A stretch of DNA of 64,000 bases from Echinarachnius parma (GCA_037951105.1 JBAMJV010008921.1:1-64000), one strand, 5' to 3'. Positions 11,505 to 23,946 are shown, counted from the first letter of the stretch. Numbers and translations are program-made. Notes: generated from the sequence alone by a model not told the origin.

Positions 11505-12644
11505 TTTGAGAAATAAAAAGTCTTATTACCATGAATTCAATTCAACCGAATGTTCACTGCGTGCAAAAGCTATATGACATAATACTGCAACGTGCGCTCC
11601 GCATGCGAACGAGCGTAGCCGCGGTGGAGACGGAAGAACGGGCGGTGAACTTAGGCCCAATATCAGCGGCGTGCATTAAAGTTACAACTGATATTTCTGC
11701 ATAAGAAAAAAATGGGTCAATCTTACACCTATATAGGTGCACACCGTTGCCACACTGGGAGCACCTATATAAGTGAGTGAATTGTTTCTCTCGGAACCTG
11801 TAATTGGTTGATAGCCTTGCTGTGGCCGCAGTTGCCGTTAATATGATTTACAGACCCATTTAATTCATTTCAAGATAATATGAAAATGAAATTGGCGCAT
11901 ATTTATTTAAAAACCATAAGGGTATACACTCATAATAGTGCATGATATATTTTATGATTGACATAGAGTTTACGAATCGTTTATTATCAGAGGAGTACAT
12001 AAAACCATGCGTACACTATAAGACCATGGTATATGAACAAGACTAAGAAAGGTGCGACTTTGCTCTTTAGCAAAAATGCACCTTTATAGCTGCATAAAAT
12101 AGGGCAACTTTAATCCTACGCCAAGTCTGCACCCTTTTCCGTTACTTTGCACCATTTATCAACCTTGTTTTCTCAGTGTGTACTAAGCTTCCACACAGCC
12201 CCTTTTTTAATATGATTTCAATAATATTGATCAATTAGTTTGGTCAATATAGATGATGCTTTCGATAATTTCCCCAATGCTGATATTTGGCTTTAAGAAT
12301 GTCGTGCGACTTGCAACCAAATAGCTGCTAAGTGCACGCTCAACAATGTTGTACCACAAACCGAGAAACACGTGCTCATAATGCTTGCCATTATTATTTT
12401 ACTCAGGCATTCAGGCATGGATTGATATCAAGGCCAGATTGCATAGATTATGATCAGTAAAAAAAAAGCCGACTCTTTTCAACTAGTGTCAGCGTAGTGT
12501 ACTTATATTATACGAGAAAGAGGCAGTTGCCCCAATTGAAGTAGACGGTGATTCGATAATGCATTCTGCATTTAATGCATTTTCGGGATCTGGTACAATG
12601 ATTATGTAGATTTGATTATGTGCTCTGCATACTGTTACTTTTTA
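11505..12644. other. AT-rich stretch between inverted-repeat arms
   Basis: No gene seen. A short inverted pair, acacctatataggtgc and gcacctatataagtg, lies at about 11725-11775. Confidence 0.45.
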
Positions 12645-12821
12645 TAGTGGAGTACCTTACCATGCTTACGAGCAAACATTGAAGGAATCGAGACACGCTG
12701 GATAAAAGTGTTTTTTTTTCTTTCTTCAGCAAAGCTTTATCTTCATGTAAGAATTTAGAAAAGTGGTTGCTCCAAAATATCTGATGGCGGGATCAATTTA
12801 TGGTAATAAGACTTTATTTCT

Positions 12822-13202
12822 TTAAAGGGATCTAGTAACTTTGTTGACATGTGCAAAAAGTGATGAATGGTTGATACAATGTAAATTGTTGTTATCTGAT
12901 ATGTCCACTATTGTGTGAACATTTCAAGTTAAATGGACGTTATATGGCCGAGTAATTAGCAAAAATGCAAAGTGATATTCACTAACTCATTGCACTGACT
13001 TTGTACACGGTTTTGACGATCCAGTGGATAATTTAACATCTAAACACTTCAATCGTAAATATCTTTTTAACGAAAGGGAAATTCGAAAAACCGAAACCTG
13101 TCCCATGCTTTTATTGTTAATACGAATACAACAAGGTATGAGGGAACCACTAAATTCCAATTGGATTTTGAGGATTTGGACAATGTTACTAAGTCCCTTT
13201 AA
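12822..13202. mobile_element. Family B MITE, copy 1
   Basis: 381 bp from TTAAAGGGATCTAGTAAC to gttactaagtccctttaa. It shares its interior with the copies at 21387, 31391, 33317 and 44698 (atatgtccacta, gagtaattagcaaaaatgca, agtgatattcactaa, tttgtacac). No coding capacity. Confidence 0.85.
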
Positions 13203-13206
13203 TTGT

Positions 13207-13366
13207 ATTGCTCAAATTGTCAATTTCAAAGCAGTTTGTGTCTAAATATGTATATTAATGGATAAGTCATGTTACATGGTAGGTGATAAAAGCGTGTTTT
13301 CATTGTGTGTGTGGGGTGCGTTTCCCAATAATGTTGTAATGGCTTTAAAGCATCGACATTTAAACC
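13207..13366. repeat. Right arm of the dispersed inverted repeat
   Basis: gtattgctcaaattgtcaat through tttaaagcatcgacattt, the complement of 11340-11504. Its inner edge abuts the family B element within 5 bp. Confidence 0.85.
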
Positions 13367-13548
13367 GTATATTGACCTTGATCCCGTTATCATTTTTTTT
13401 TTGAACAACCATTTGTTTTCTTTAAATCTTATATTAAGACAAAGCTTTGCTGAAAAAATCACGCTTTTATCCACCGTGTCATGATTTTTCCTCTAAGGTA
13501 CCCCACTATTTGGGCACGTATTATCTTTGCACGTTTTCGCGGTATAAT

Positions 13549-13988
13549 ATGTGACCTCACACCACAAAACGACCAATAAGTCGGGAAAAATGATTGTGCT
13601 AATTTTTACATGACAGTAAAGTAGAAGTCAATACCTTTAAAATGGTATATAATTTGTCATATTTGGACTAAGCGAACCCTCTCAAAATGAGCAGCCAAGA
13701 TTTGGAACATGGCTGAATCAGTTTTAAAGTTAGGGAGAAAAGGGGCCATTTCAAAGATCGCCGTCTATTCAAGCACTGTAATCTGATCATATTTATTTGA
13801 TTAAAAATCATATTTAAACATGATTTCTGACGCTCAAAATTTCACAAAAAGTAGATTATGATACCGTCATTCAGGAAATACCAAAATCTTGAATTTCATA
13901 TTTGAAAAAAAAATTGGCTATATCAGCTAATAACAGACAAACTACCACGGCGACATAACGGTTGTTTTGTGGTGTAAGGTCACATATG
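13549..13988. mobile_element. MITE with TATGTGACCT-ACACCACAAAAC termini
   Basis: The left end atgtgacctcacaccacaaa is mirrored by the right end ttttgtggtgtaaggtcaca. About 440 bp, no coding potential. Confidence 0.7.
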
Positions 13989-14075
13989 TGCTTTTGTGAA
14001 TATATATATGTGTGTGTCGCTTGCCACTGTTTTAGGGCCAAAGACCAAATAATCTCGGATTGATACCCATTCAAA

Positions 14076-14097
14076 GGGGGGGGGGGGGGGGGGGGGG
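14076..14097 (+). repeat. Poly-G tract (22 G)
   Basis: Uninterrupted 22-G run. A short C run (catcccccccc) follows about 25 bp later. Confidence 0.97.
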
Positions 14098-14428
14098 ATG
14101 AGCTATTCATTCATCGGATTACATCCCCCCCCAGTTGAATAGGTATTACGTAACTCGCTACGCCCGTGTGGGACTCCCATGTCCTAATAGAGGAAGGAGA
14201 CCTATGAACTATATGGACTGCATTGCAAGGGACATTCAGTGTGAAACTGGAGACTTGCAGGCATTAATGATGGATAAAGATTCATGGCGTTTAAATACAT
14301 TGTGAACTCAATATCGGATGCGACCGCTGAGTAGTAGTAGTACATACATGATATGTTTACAATGAACTAGAATAAATACAAATGTATTGATGAATATGAA
14401 TGAAGAGCAGTCATTTGTTCCCCTTAAG

Positions 14429-14953
14429 TTAAAGGGATAGTTGAGTTTTGGTCAAACTGAATTTTAGTAACCAAAACCTGCACCATTACAGTACAAACTA
14501 ATAGTTATAACTCCACCATGCTCGGAAGGTATAGAAAATTACAAACGACTAAGTAAAAACGCGGTTAACATACAAACAAATAGCCCTTACAAGAAGGCGC
14601 TCTCTAAAAAGAAAAAAACAACAAAATTGTTCACACAAATGTGATGTTTTGTTAAAATAATGATTAAATATTATAGAAATATCATCAACAACTATTTAAA
14701 AACCTCTTTTGACATTTTTAAAATAAGTGTATAAGCATGTTATTAACCATTTTTTAAAGTCAAGATATCGCCTGGCTAGACGATTATATAAATACAATAT
14801 TTTGAAATCAAAATTTTCAACTATGAGAGCATTCGAAAGGGGGAGATTCTCATTTCACATGTTTTATTCAATGAACTTTCAAATGGAATTAAAACAACCA
14901 GTTTCGTGTCATGGGGCATTTCGGGAAGTACCAATACTCAAGTGTACCTTTAA
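14429..14953. mobile_element. Family A MITE, copy 1
   Basis: 525 bp from TTAAAGGGATAGTTGAGTTT to caagtgtacctttaa. Shared with 40711-41854 and 61020-61779: taaccaaaacctgcaccatt, acaaactaat, ataactccaccatgct, acaaacgactaagtaaaa and ggcgctctctaaa. No transposase. Confidence 0.85.
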
Positions 14954-15180
14954 CTGTTTGTTGTATCAATTGTTTCGCGATCTTTGTAAGATATGAAACA
15001 ACTGTAGTTGTCAATAAAGTCCTTTATTATTGTTTTTTTTTTTCATTTGGTGTATGATAACAATCAAATTTAACTAAATTAAATTGTATAAACATATATT
15101 GTTGCGTTTGTTTACGCCCATGTTTTCGAGTGCACGGCGCAATCACGTGTGACGCGTTGTTTCCATCTGACTAGATGTAT

Positions 15181-15614
15181 TATCAAAGTGATCCATATAG
15201 AGTCAATTTGTAAAATTCTACCAAAATCACTTGGAACGTTCACACTGCTCTTGTACCTTGTTGTTTGGCTTATGGTAACATACGAATGAAATGGGCTTCT
15301 ATGATATTTCAAATGTGTCCCGTCTTATGGAGATATATATGATTGAATTGTAAAGCGTTCCGGAACGCTTTTCGATTACAGTAAAACGTTACCGAATTCG
15401 GATACTTCGATTGTTCGTAGTATCCGAATTCAGATACTTCTCGCGAGCGATCGGGGATTCAATCTGATATCCCGCATTTTCCCTGTTTCATTAGGTAAAC
15501 ATTATTTTCTATGAAAATATCACAGTTTAACGATACAATGATATTGGTATCTATCTGATTGAAATCTCAAAAATCAATTTTGGAAAAATCTTTTAAAGTT
15601 AATGGATCACTCTA
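15181..15614. mobile_element. Family D element with internal TATCCGAATTC palindromes
   Basis: The ends are tcaaagtgatccat and ttaatggatcactcta. Internal tttggcttatggtaac and aacgttaccgaattcggatac match 7372-7690 in reverse. Two cgaattc/ggatac palindromes at 15389-15437 could pair. Confidence 0.65.
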
Positions 15615-15667
15615 ACATTTATAATCCGTTCGTTTTATAAAGACCCCTCATCTTTAAGCGATTGACA

Positions 15668-15705
15668 CTGAGCGAGCATGGTGGCTTAGCGGTAAGAGTG
15701 TCCGC
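15668..15705 (+). other. tRNA A-box-like segment, possible SINE head
   Basis: gcatggtggcttagcggtaagagtgtccgc fits the D-arm/A-box pattern of a tRNA gene (TGGCTTAGCGG, then AAGAG), but no matching B box or acceptor stem follows. It could be a truncated tRNA-derived SINE. A 24-bp direct duplication (agaatggagaaggga) follows at about 15709-15750. Confidence 0.3.
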
Positions 15706-15750
15706 GATAGAATGGAGAAGGGAAAGATTAATAGAATGGAGAAGGGACAG

Positions 15751-17048
15751 TTAAACACGGAGTTACCAGAGGACTAACACCCTTCTGTAGCTTTTACTAC
15801 TTGTAGTAGACGTGTGGCCTATAGGGCTAGTGAATTGGAGATAGCCGCCTTATGTTCCAAATCGGCACGGGAGGAACTTTAACGGTTATATTACGATACG
15901 ACTGTAACTATTTTTTAATATTGTTCAAGTGTATTCTTGTTTTGCGTACAAGCAAGCAAGGTTAATCTTCTTATTAAAGATGCAAGCCGAGATATTTTCG
16001 GCTTGTCATAAAAAAAATAGATTCGCGAAGCAACCTGAAAATACGTATGAGTGGCACTCTTGAATAGCGGTGAAGTGAATAAGTATTTTGTATGTATTTT
16101 AAAAGTATTTTTTGAAAAACATGTCAAAGCTTTTATTTTTCAATTACCAAAATAAATCTTTGCATAGGACTTTATAGATTAATTATTCCGTTGATGCCTG
16201 TTTTTGTAAAACATGGATGGCCATCCTCAATAAAGACCACATCCGCGAATGTATAGTTAATTGAAGTACTTCAAGTATTGTGAATCGCAAGTTTTAAGTG
16301 TTCAAAATAGTAGAGGATTATCCGTCTTTGCTAAGAAGAGTTATTTCCTTTACGTTTGCGATCTGCGTCAGCGACCACGTTTCATGGCACGTTAGATATT
16401 GGAATATCTTTAAAGGGATAGTACCGTTCTGGTCTAGAGGGCGTGGCTTCACAAAATAATAGTCCTTATGCGAGCTTACATAAAACTGAGAGTGCACATA
16501 ACTATTTTTTTTTTTTTACAGATTGTTAAAAACGTTAACAGCCTTTTTTTTTATTGTGCTTATAATATGTAGCAGCAATCCACGTCACGTCATTACAGTA
16601 TAAACACACATGCATGTTGATCTAACAGTGGTATACCAAGCCACGCCTTTACATCTTAGTATAGTCTACACTTTACTGATCAAATTGGAGAACATAATTT
16701 TTGAATGAAATTAATTCCCAGGATGAATTGTTCAGTGCACGTTTGATTATAGCATAATAATTACGGTATGCGAGAATGAATATTCTCTCATCCTTGGTTG
16801 TTGAGTGAGAGTTTAAGTTCTGTTTTTAGTTCATGTTCCTGGCTTTCCGCTCTCATATGCCTTGAATGTATTCATTTAGATATAAGCCACCGCGAAAAGT
16901 GTTTATCTAAAGAAGAAAAACACGAAAAACGAAAACAAAATAAGCCAATACAACTTACAAGGATAACTCCAAACTTTGAGCACAACGCTCAACACGTTTC
17001 TGACAAGTGGTGCGATCTAACAAGTGATGGCATAGACCCACCGCACCG
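15751..17048. other. AT-rich stretch, few recognisable elements
   Basis: A solitary TTAAAGGGATAGTACC end at 16410 and the pair gggcgtggcttcac / aagccacgcc (about 16440 and 16640) suggest a decayed MITE. No coding region seen. Confidence 0.4.
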
Positions 17049-17291
17049 TTTCTCCTTCCGTTAACTATCCGACCAAAATGTGGCGAAACGGTGAGCAGAT
17101 CTAACAAATTTTGAAATTCCATAACGTTTCATTTCACGCGAAACGGAGCCGAATTAAATATCCCACTATACAGTCCCTTCCGAACTTGTTCCGCAAGATT
17201 TCATTTCCTGCTAAAAAAAAGGCTGCTAATAAGGTCTACCGGATGTCAAACAGAGAGGAAACGGAAGGAGAATTGCTGCAGTGGGACTAGT
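17049..17291. mobile_element. Short relative of the 52.8-kb element
   Basis: It shares tatccgaccaaaatg, cggcgaaacggtcag-like, gaaacggagccgaat, gtcccttccga..cttg, ccggatgtcaaac and agtgggactag with 52810-53571, but lacks the 508-bp insertion present there. The left end is incomplete. Confidence 0.6.
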
Positions 17292-17869
17292 TCATAAGGA
17301 TGCGCGTATATAAATCATAATGAGACACACATATGTGCCTCCATGCGTGTGTTCCCCCATCGTTTACTTAACACTCGAAGGTCAACATACAGCGCCAGGC
17401 AGGTGCGTTTTCAAGCTGTGTCGTCTAAACGCCAAACCTATTTTCTGGTAAATAAAATGACACGCATGTTTTACCTTTGCGCGGCGTTTCCCTTAGATCC
17501 TATACTTGAGCGTAAATATACATAGATTTGTGACCCACTTTGCTGGATCAACGCTGATACAAACACACGAAGCAGGAAAGATAGCGTGATGAATCTGCCA
17601 GAAAGCCCCCTGTCACCTGTTCTTAGGACTCTGCTACATTAACCTGGCGGAATAATAATAACACGTGACATATCGGTTATGTACAATGTTGTTTATATAC
17701 TTGATATCAGTAATGTATTTTCATTGTGTTGAATATTATAGCAAAAATAGCAAAATTATATCACTTTTATGTAAGAGCATTGTTGAATAACACAAACACA
17801 AGATTGATCCTAGTTATATTATTGTCATGAATTAGACAACCGTGGTATACGTATGTATTTACAGCTATG

Positions 17870-18230
17870 TTAAAGGAGCACCTGTAAAGTGTCAGATATT
17901 GCCCAAAATGACATTTGAGACTTCAATCCTGTACCAAAATCATTGTAAGATATGTCCGAATGATGTGTTTCATTGAAAAAGAACACTGCTTTCCTGGTTA
18001 AAAAAGCAAAAATATGCATCAGCTTTTACACCGGACGTTTATGAGGTTTATGACCGTTCGTTAACGCTTTTGAGCTGAATGATAGATATCGTCATACTAA
18101 AGGGGCATTTGAAAAAATCTAACCCTATTTTATTCTTCTCTTACCATAAGCTTAACAACACAGTAGTAGAGAAACGAGAAAGCTCCAAGAAATTTTCGTG
18201 GAGTTAGACACTTTACAGGCATCCCTTTAA
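17870..18230. mobile_element. Family D MITE, complete copy
   Basis: 361 bp from TTAAAGGAGCACCTGTAAAG to ctttacaggcatccctttaa. The best-preserved member of family D, with matching inverted ends and flanking TTAA. Confidence 0.85.
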
Positions 18231-18797
18231 AGATATTCGCGGACTTAACATTTTATATGCATAATTGTACATTGTGGTATCAGTTATGTACCGACATTGT
18301 TGAACATGACAACATGATCATAATTATAATTATGTTCAAGGTTAAATTATAACAATGTGGGATGACTGGGATCATCCATGTCTTCGTAACAATGGTAATT
18401 GGGCTCGTCACGTGAAATCGTAGTAACGTGACGAACTTACAATGTTGAGAATATAATGATCAAAACTTTACTACAGCGATTGGTGTGTTCTTTCTTCTCA
18501 GGGACATCTCTCTATTAAAAAATAAAACATTGACTCGGTGCGTAATTAAAATTATTGTCACTTTGGATTGGAAATGATTCAACAAGGTTCGCACAGATTC
18601 TATTCACAACGCCACCTATTAACACAAATGTTAATGTCCATTTGTGTAATTGGATGTCGTTGTGTTGTATTATTCATGCATTAATCAATTAGATGATATT
18701 AATCAATATTTTCACAAGTAGATTACAACATTTTGTCAAAGATCCTGCTGTACAAAAAAAAAATGAGAAGCTGTGCACAGAACAATGAGTATGTTAC
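18231..18797. other. AT-rich stretch, nothing recognised
   Basis: No gene or strong repeat seen. Confidence 0.45.
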
Positions 18798-19267
18798 AGT
18801 ATACAAATGATGCGCAGGTATGAGTGGGTCGGTAGGAATTGTTTGCACAAGGTAACTATGGAACTGTTTAGACTAGTTTCCATAGTTACCGCGTGCAAAC
18901 AATTCCACCGACCCACGAAATAAACTTGCGCATCATCTGTTTTATAGAATGGGCATTGTTACGCCCCCCAAAAAGTCACAAAATTCAAAATTAGAAAAAT
19001 TACCGGATGCGTGAAATAATTTTACCGGACGCATGAAATTTTTTACCGGACGCATGAAATTTGTTACCAGACGCATGATTTTTTTACCGGACGCATGACA
19101 TTTTTTACCGGACGCATGAAATTTTTACCGGACGCATGACATTTTTACCGGACTCATGATTTGTTTACCGGACGCATGACTTTTCATGCATCCAGTACAA
19201 TTAATTGTCTGCACAAATTTTGCTCTCAACCAATCAGATTGCAGGGATTTATCAACCCATTCTATAA
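18798..19267. mobile_element. Composite hairpin and minisatellite module, copy 1
   Basis: Starts agtatacaaatgatgcgcag. A long hairpin (gggtcggtaggaattgtttg...caaacaattccaccgaccc, about 18825-18918) is followed by a unit bounded by ttatagaatggg (about 18942) and cccattctataa (19267). Inside that unit lie nine ACCGGACGCATGA repeats (19003-19183). A nearly identical module is at 62189-62647. Confidence 0.85.
19003..19183 (+). repeat. ACCGGACGCATGA array, nine units
   Basis: Units of about 18-20 bp: a conserved ACCGGACGCATGA core separated by T/A-rich spacers of variable length. Variants occur (ggatgcgtga, ccagacgcatga, ggactcatga). Not a CRISPR: the spacers are short and related. Confidence 0.9.
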
Positions 19268-19503
19268 TTTACTTTGTTTCACTCTATATTTTGTGTCGAT
19301 TTGAATAGAATCCATCTGATACTTTTTGTTTAAATATTTACAATCAAAATTATCAAGAGTTTTGACTGAAACCCATGATGGCTGGATGTACCATATGCTC
19401 CTGTTATATACATTTGTATCACTATGAAGCCTCCCTAGAACTTCGGAGCCCGATGTTCATCCCGGTGTGGGAGCGGAAAAGGTCCGGCCGAGGGATAAGT
19501 CCG

Positions 19504-20189
19504 GTCGGACAAGATCCGCGCGCGGAATAAGGGAGTTCGTAGTTAGCCCATGGAGCAGTATGACGTCATCGGGTTTTCAGGAAAATTGTACCAACATTGA
19601 GGCTTTACGCGTACGTTTACGGCACAGCCTATGACGCACGCATTTAAAGTACAGGAGCTCTATGCAGATTTTCCGCGTGCGTGAATTTTCCTTGTGTCTC
19701 TTTACGTTTGAAAGACCTGACCCCAAAAAAACTCACCTTAGTCCTAAAATATATAAAATTTAATAAATATAACCATTCATTTTAATTTTCAAACTTGAAG
19801 CAGGCTAAATAATTTTTGTTAGAATAAAAATCACATGTTTGCCCGATTTCAACACTTAAAAGAAAACAGTACACACAAATCTACGTATGGGGCCTTTTCG
19901 ATTTTAATAAAAGCTCAGATACGAACGTTGACATTTTTGTTAAAATCCGAAAATAAATAGAAATAATAAATTTAAAAAAATCAGTCTTACGTATATGAGA
20001 TGTCCATTATGATTAATTCAGAAAAAACATTTATGACTTCGAGCCAAATTTCCCGTGAAAACACGTTTCAAATGTGACAATAATTGCACGCAGGTCTATG
20101 TGACAACGATGTTTTTGGTACAGTGAATTTTCGTCGCAGAAATTGGCGCATGCGCAGTTTGGAACTACGAACTCCCTTATTTGTCCGAC
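19504..20189. mobile_element. TIR element (GTCGGACAA...ATAAGGGAGTTCGTAGTT ends)
   Basis: Left ataagggagttcgtagtt (19527-19545) is exactly mirrored by aactacgaactcccttat (20163-20180), and gtcggacaa is mirrored by ttgtccgac. The left arm has a 13-bp GC-rich insertion between these motifs. No coding region inside. Confidence 0.7.
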
Positions 20190-20314
20190 TTGCTGATAAT
20201 TTATTATTTTTGGTTGCTAACTTCAATTTTCAAAAATATGGTTGCGTGGCTTTCATAAAATTTGGTGGCTAAAACTATGAAAATTGAAGTTAGCAAGCAA
20301 ACCCCCAAAATTGC

Positions 20315-20725
20315 ACTGCCCCAACTGATCCCGCGGCCGGTGCCACGCTAAATCTGTACGCACTGCGAAATCCGTACGCAGTCGCAAATGCGCATGCGCA
20401 CCTGTGGTAAAATTGCCTGCGAAAATCGTACCCATTTGTAATAAAGCATGCAAAATGCCTCCTTGAGGCTCCTTGCGGCACAAAGTGTTGTCAAAACCCG
20501 ACGATGGATTAAGAAACTCCATTCACGCCATTTAAAATTTTGATAAAACATGTGTTATTAGCATGAAATTGCGGCGTAATAATGGTCACGATTTTCGCAA
20601 GACACAAACTCCAAATGTCTAAGCGCATGCGCGTTTGCTACTGGGTACGGATTTCGCAGGTCACGGATTTCGCACCACACCGGATCGATTCCGCGACCAC
20701 ACCGGAACTAAGAACGCCCCAGAAC
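20315..20725. mobile_element. Fold-back element with cgaaatccgtac and gcgcatgcgc arms
   Basis: The left arm ggtgccacgc...tgcgaaatccgtacgcagtc...gcgcatgcgc is the approximate complement of the right arm gcgcatgcgcg...gggtacggatttcgcagg...gcaccacacc. Confidence 0.65.
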
Positions 20726-21386
20726 ATGACTCTGTGGATCGAGACAATTATTTTGTTGGGATTAATTTTCAACGCTTTCTCCCAAATAACGTAAACGTTT
20801 TTTCCGCGCCAAATTGTCATGATTGAACCAATCATTTGATATGCTCCATTTTGCTAATTATCAATCATTTCAAATAATATAAATCATTTGATATTACTTC
20901 AGCATCAGTAATACCGAAATCAGACTTACCAATCAATTATTATTACTAATATACCGCAGTAAAATAAGATATTTACATACTTGATCGGTGCATTAGCCAT
21001 GTTAGCTGTGCTCAATAATTATGTTCTCATTCATACAATTGTGAATTAGAGTGTATTTTACATATAATAATGCCATAACGTTCAGTTCACAAATTGTTAA
21101 TGGTCATTTATGAGTTTTGTGTGTTTTTTAAAAGTATTTTTGTTTTCATTCATATCATTTTGAATTAGACGTATTATACCTGTAATAATGCCATAACGTT
21201 TAGTTCACAATTCTTTAATTGTCATTTATTAATTTTTTTATATATTTGTTTGTATTTTGTAGATAACTATAAATAGAAGAGGCTGCTGAAAGGGGGACAC
21301 CTGCAGTCGTCCTGTTGGAAAGGACGGTAAGTGCCAAATTTATATATTTTGTTTAAATAAAAAGGGACAAATTATCATTATTAATG

Positions 21387-21776
21387 TTAAAGGGATCTAG
21401 TAACATTGTCAAAATCCACAAAACCTGGCTTACAACTTTAGCAGTTCTCTCATACTTTGTTGTTTTCGTACTTACTAATAGAAGCATGGATCAGGTTTTG
21501 GTTTCCGAATTTCTCTTCTGTTATGGAGATATTAGTGTTCGAATTTGAACAAACTCCACGGGAGAAGTTCGAATGTGTACAAAGTTAGTGCAATGAGTTA
21601 AAAAAACATAATTTTGCATTTTTGCTCATTACTCGGTCATAATGAACTTCATTAACAATGGGTTTTTTCACACATCACTCAGTGGATGTGTATATACGAT
21701 CGCAAACATACACATTTTATCAACCCCTTTATCCACTTTTGCACACGCCATACAAGTTTAAAATAAATCCCTTTTA
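21387..21776. mobile_element. Family B MITE, copy 2, abutting another TTAA end
   Basis: Begins TTAAAGGGATCTAGTAAC and ends aataaatcccttttaa. The final TTAA is also the start of TTAAAGGGACATAGTAATC, which looks like the head of another TTAA element whose far end I cannot find. Confidence 0.75.
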
Positions 21777-22002
21777 AAGGGACATAGTAATCTTTATTTG
21801 AATCGTCCAAATTCACTTGCAGCTTTGATGGTTCGTGTTTGTCTTGCTTCTTTTTTCCTATTTTACTATAATGGTATGAAAACCAGTTGTTTGCTTCCAA
21901 ATGTTGAAATTAATTTTGACAAAAAAACAACAACGGTATAAGTGAGGATTTTCCATCTAGGTGAAAACCTATGCAACTTCCATACGTCACTCGATTACCA
22001 TT

Positions 22003-22256
22003 GCATAGTATACTGCCCAAATCTGACAAAAGGAAGCAACTGACAATTTTACGGGTAGTCTTTTTACTTGTTTTGGGGTAATTGAGATATGCTCTACACA
22101 ATGGTGACTTATTAAAGTCACCTGACAATTCATTTATGAGAAATTAATAGGTCAAAAGGAAGTAACTGCACAAATATCATCATAAAAATCCTCATTTACA
22201 AGAAAACTACCAATTGTCACTTGCTTCCTTTTGTCAGATTAGGGCAGTATATGCCA
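22003..22256. repeat. Inverted repeat with tctgacaaaaggaagcaact arms
   Basis: agtatactgcccaaatctga and the following caaaaggaagcaactgacaa (about 22008-22050) are mirrored by ttgtcacttgcttccttttg tcagattagggcagtatat (about 22214-22253). Arms of about 50 bp with about 150 bp between them. Confidence 0.75.
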
Positions 22257-22401
22257 GACTACCACAGTAACTATTACATATCCGGATTCTAATCATTACG
22301 TCATAATTATGACCTTGTCTTTTCGTGACACTAATAATTACTGATTTTCAGCACATCAGTTATTAATTAATTTGAATTGGTGATTCGGGCGGGGACGCTT
22401 A

Positions 22402-22402
<1 letters not shown>

Positions 22403-22436
<34 letters not shown>
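22403..22436. repeat. (TA)n microsatellite
   Basis: About 16 TA units. Confidence 0.95.
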
Positions 22437-22439
<3 letters not shown>

Positions 22440-23504
22440 TTACTGTTTACCCCATTTTTTAAATGTACTTTTCTTAGCAAAGTAATGGTTCTCATCGTAG
22501 TTACCATTACGCAAATGCTCCACACGCATTTTGTTTTACCCCGGGCCCCAGTCCCGTCTCAGTGCAGCGCTAATTTATGGACCGAATAGTTGTAATAACG
22601 TCACAAAAAATACCACATATTAAAAGTGGCTTTCTTTGAAAGAGCTTCTAACCCAAATTAATGAGGACGAATGAATCAACCCGTTTTGAATGCAATGTTG
22701 ACATTGGAATAGATACACTATTTATCAAGAAGCGGGCGAGCCCCCCTTAAAAAAAAAAGACGATTCGAAAAAAAGGCAAACATCGAACGATCAATAGAAG
22801 TACCTGTCTCTAAGAAATAATCATAACTGTTGACCGAAATCCGTTCGTTTTGCCGCCACGTACCACCTTTTTTTTTCTTCTTCCAATAACCAAAATTAAA
22901 TACCCTGAGAGCAAATATTTATACACTTGATATGGCGTGATGTCTAATTAAAAACACTTCACCTTTCTCACAATGCGTTCGTATAAAAGGGACGATGATC
23001 CCGCACCATGGAGCACCCTCCCACACACTTTATAATATTTGTGAGGGTGTGTTTATAATTTTGTTTCAAGTGACTATTGGATTTGTTGGGCAGAGCTTGG
23101 GAGAATGCCGAAAGGGATGCCGTGATTGGGTGCGCCTTGTGAGCGTAATTATGCCTTCCATTACCATGACAGCAGTTGGATATATATATATATAATACAA
23201 CCGACTTCTAATTTCATCTCTATATTTTATTTTTTCTTCTGCGAATGTGATACAAACGTATGCTCAAAACGTATGAGAACACTATTTTGGGATACAGCCT
23301 AAACACGTTACAAACCAATCACACATCAAGGACCCGTTTCTCCTTATGTCGGATTACCTGCACTATTGTGGGACGAAAAGTCTGTATAGTGATTCAATTT
23401 ATTATAACTCTACTGAGCTTCACCGCTCTTAAATAACTACCACTATTGGGTAGAGTAACAGGAATTAGTCGTAGTCTGCTGTTCATCCGGACTCTCAAGT
23501 CATG
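22437..23504. other. AT-rich stretch, nothing recognised
   Basis: No gene or strong repeat seen. Confidence 0.45.
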
Positions 23505-23946
23505 TTAAAGGGGAATTAACCCTTATCCTTTTGACTTACTGGATGTGATGAGAGCATAACTGCTATCATTGCTAGTCACTTATTTCCTCATGAATATTCC
23601 CGATTACAAAAATAATCATTATGGCCCACTGTCGTCTGCTTTCAATGCCCATAGGAGGCGGCCATTTCTTCAACTACTCGTGGTGAAATGACGTGGCAGG
23701 CGGAGCACACAATAGCATTATCGTAACCCGCTATTGTGTTCTCCGCCTGACACGTCATTTCACCGCGAGAAGTTGAAGAAATGGCCGCCTCCTGTTGGCA
23801 TTGAAAGCAGACGACAGTGGGCCATAAAATATTGATTATTTTCATTATTGGGAATATTCATGAGGAAATAAGTGAGTAGAAATGACAAGAGTTATGCTCT
23901 CATCACATCCAGTAAGTAATAAGGCTAAGAGTTCCTTCCCCTTTAA
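23505..23946. mobile_element. Family E palindromic MITE
   Basis: 442 bp, nearly fully palindromic: TTAAAGGGGAA...ttactggatgtgatgagagc on the left is mirrored by gctctcatcacatccagtaa...TTCCCCTTTAA. Arms continue through cttatttcctcatgaatatt, the cgacagtgggccat/atggcccactgtcg pair, gaaatggccgcctcct and the central gtgttctccgcctg / caggcggagcacac pair. Flanked by TTAA. Confidence 0.92.

Larger units (their letters stand above)
12645..13510. mobile_element. TIR element (AGTGGRGTACCTTA ends) carrying nested repeats
   Basis: The left end tagtggagtaccttac faces the right end taaggtaccccacta. The arms continue inward: gctggataaaagtgt with agcaaagctttatctt on the left, aagacaaagctttgctg with cgcttttatccaccg on the right. 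The interior is occupied by a complete family B element (12822-13202) followed directly by an arm of the 11.3-kb inverted repeat (13207-13366). Confidence 0.7.

Noticed and set aside
19003..19183. Regular direct repeats resembling a CRISPR
   Set aside because: Spacers of about 5-7 bp, related to each other; eukaryotic minisatellite within a mobile module.
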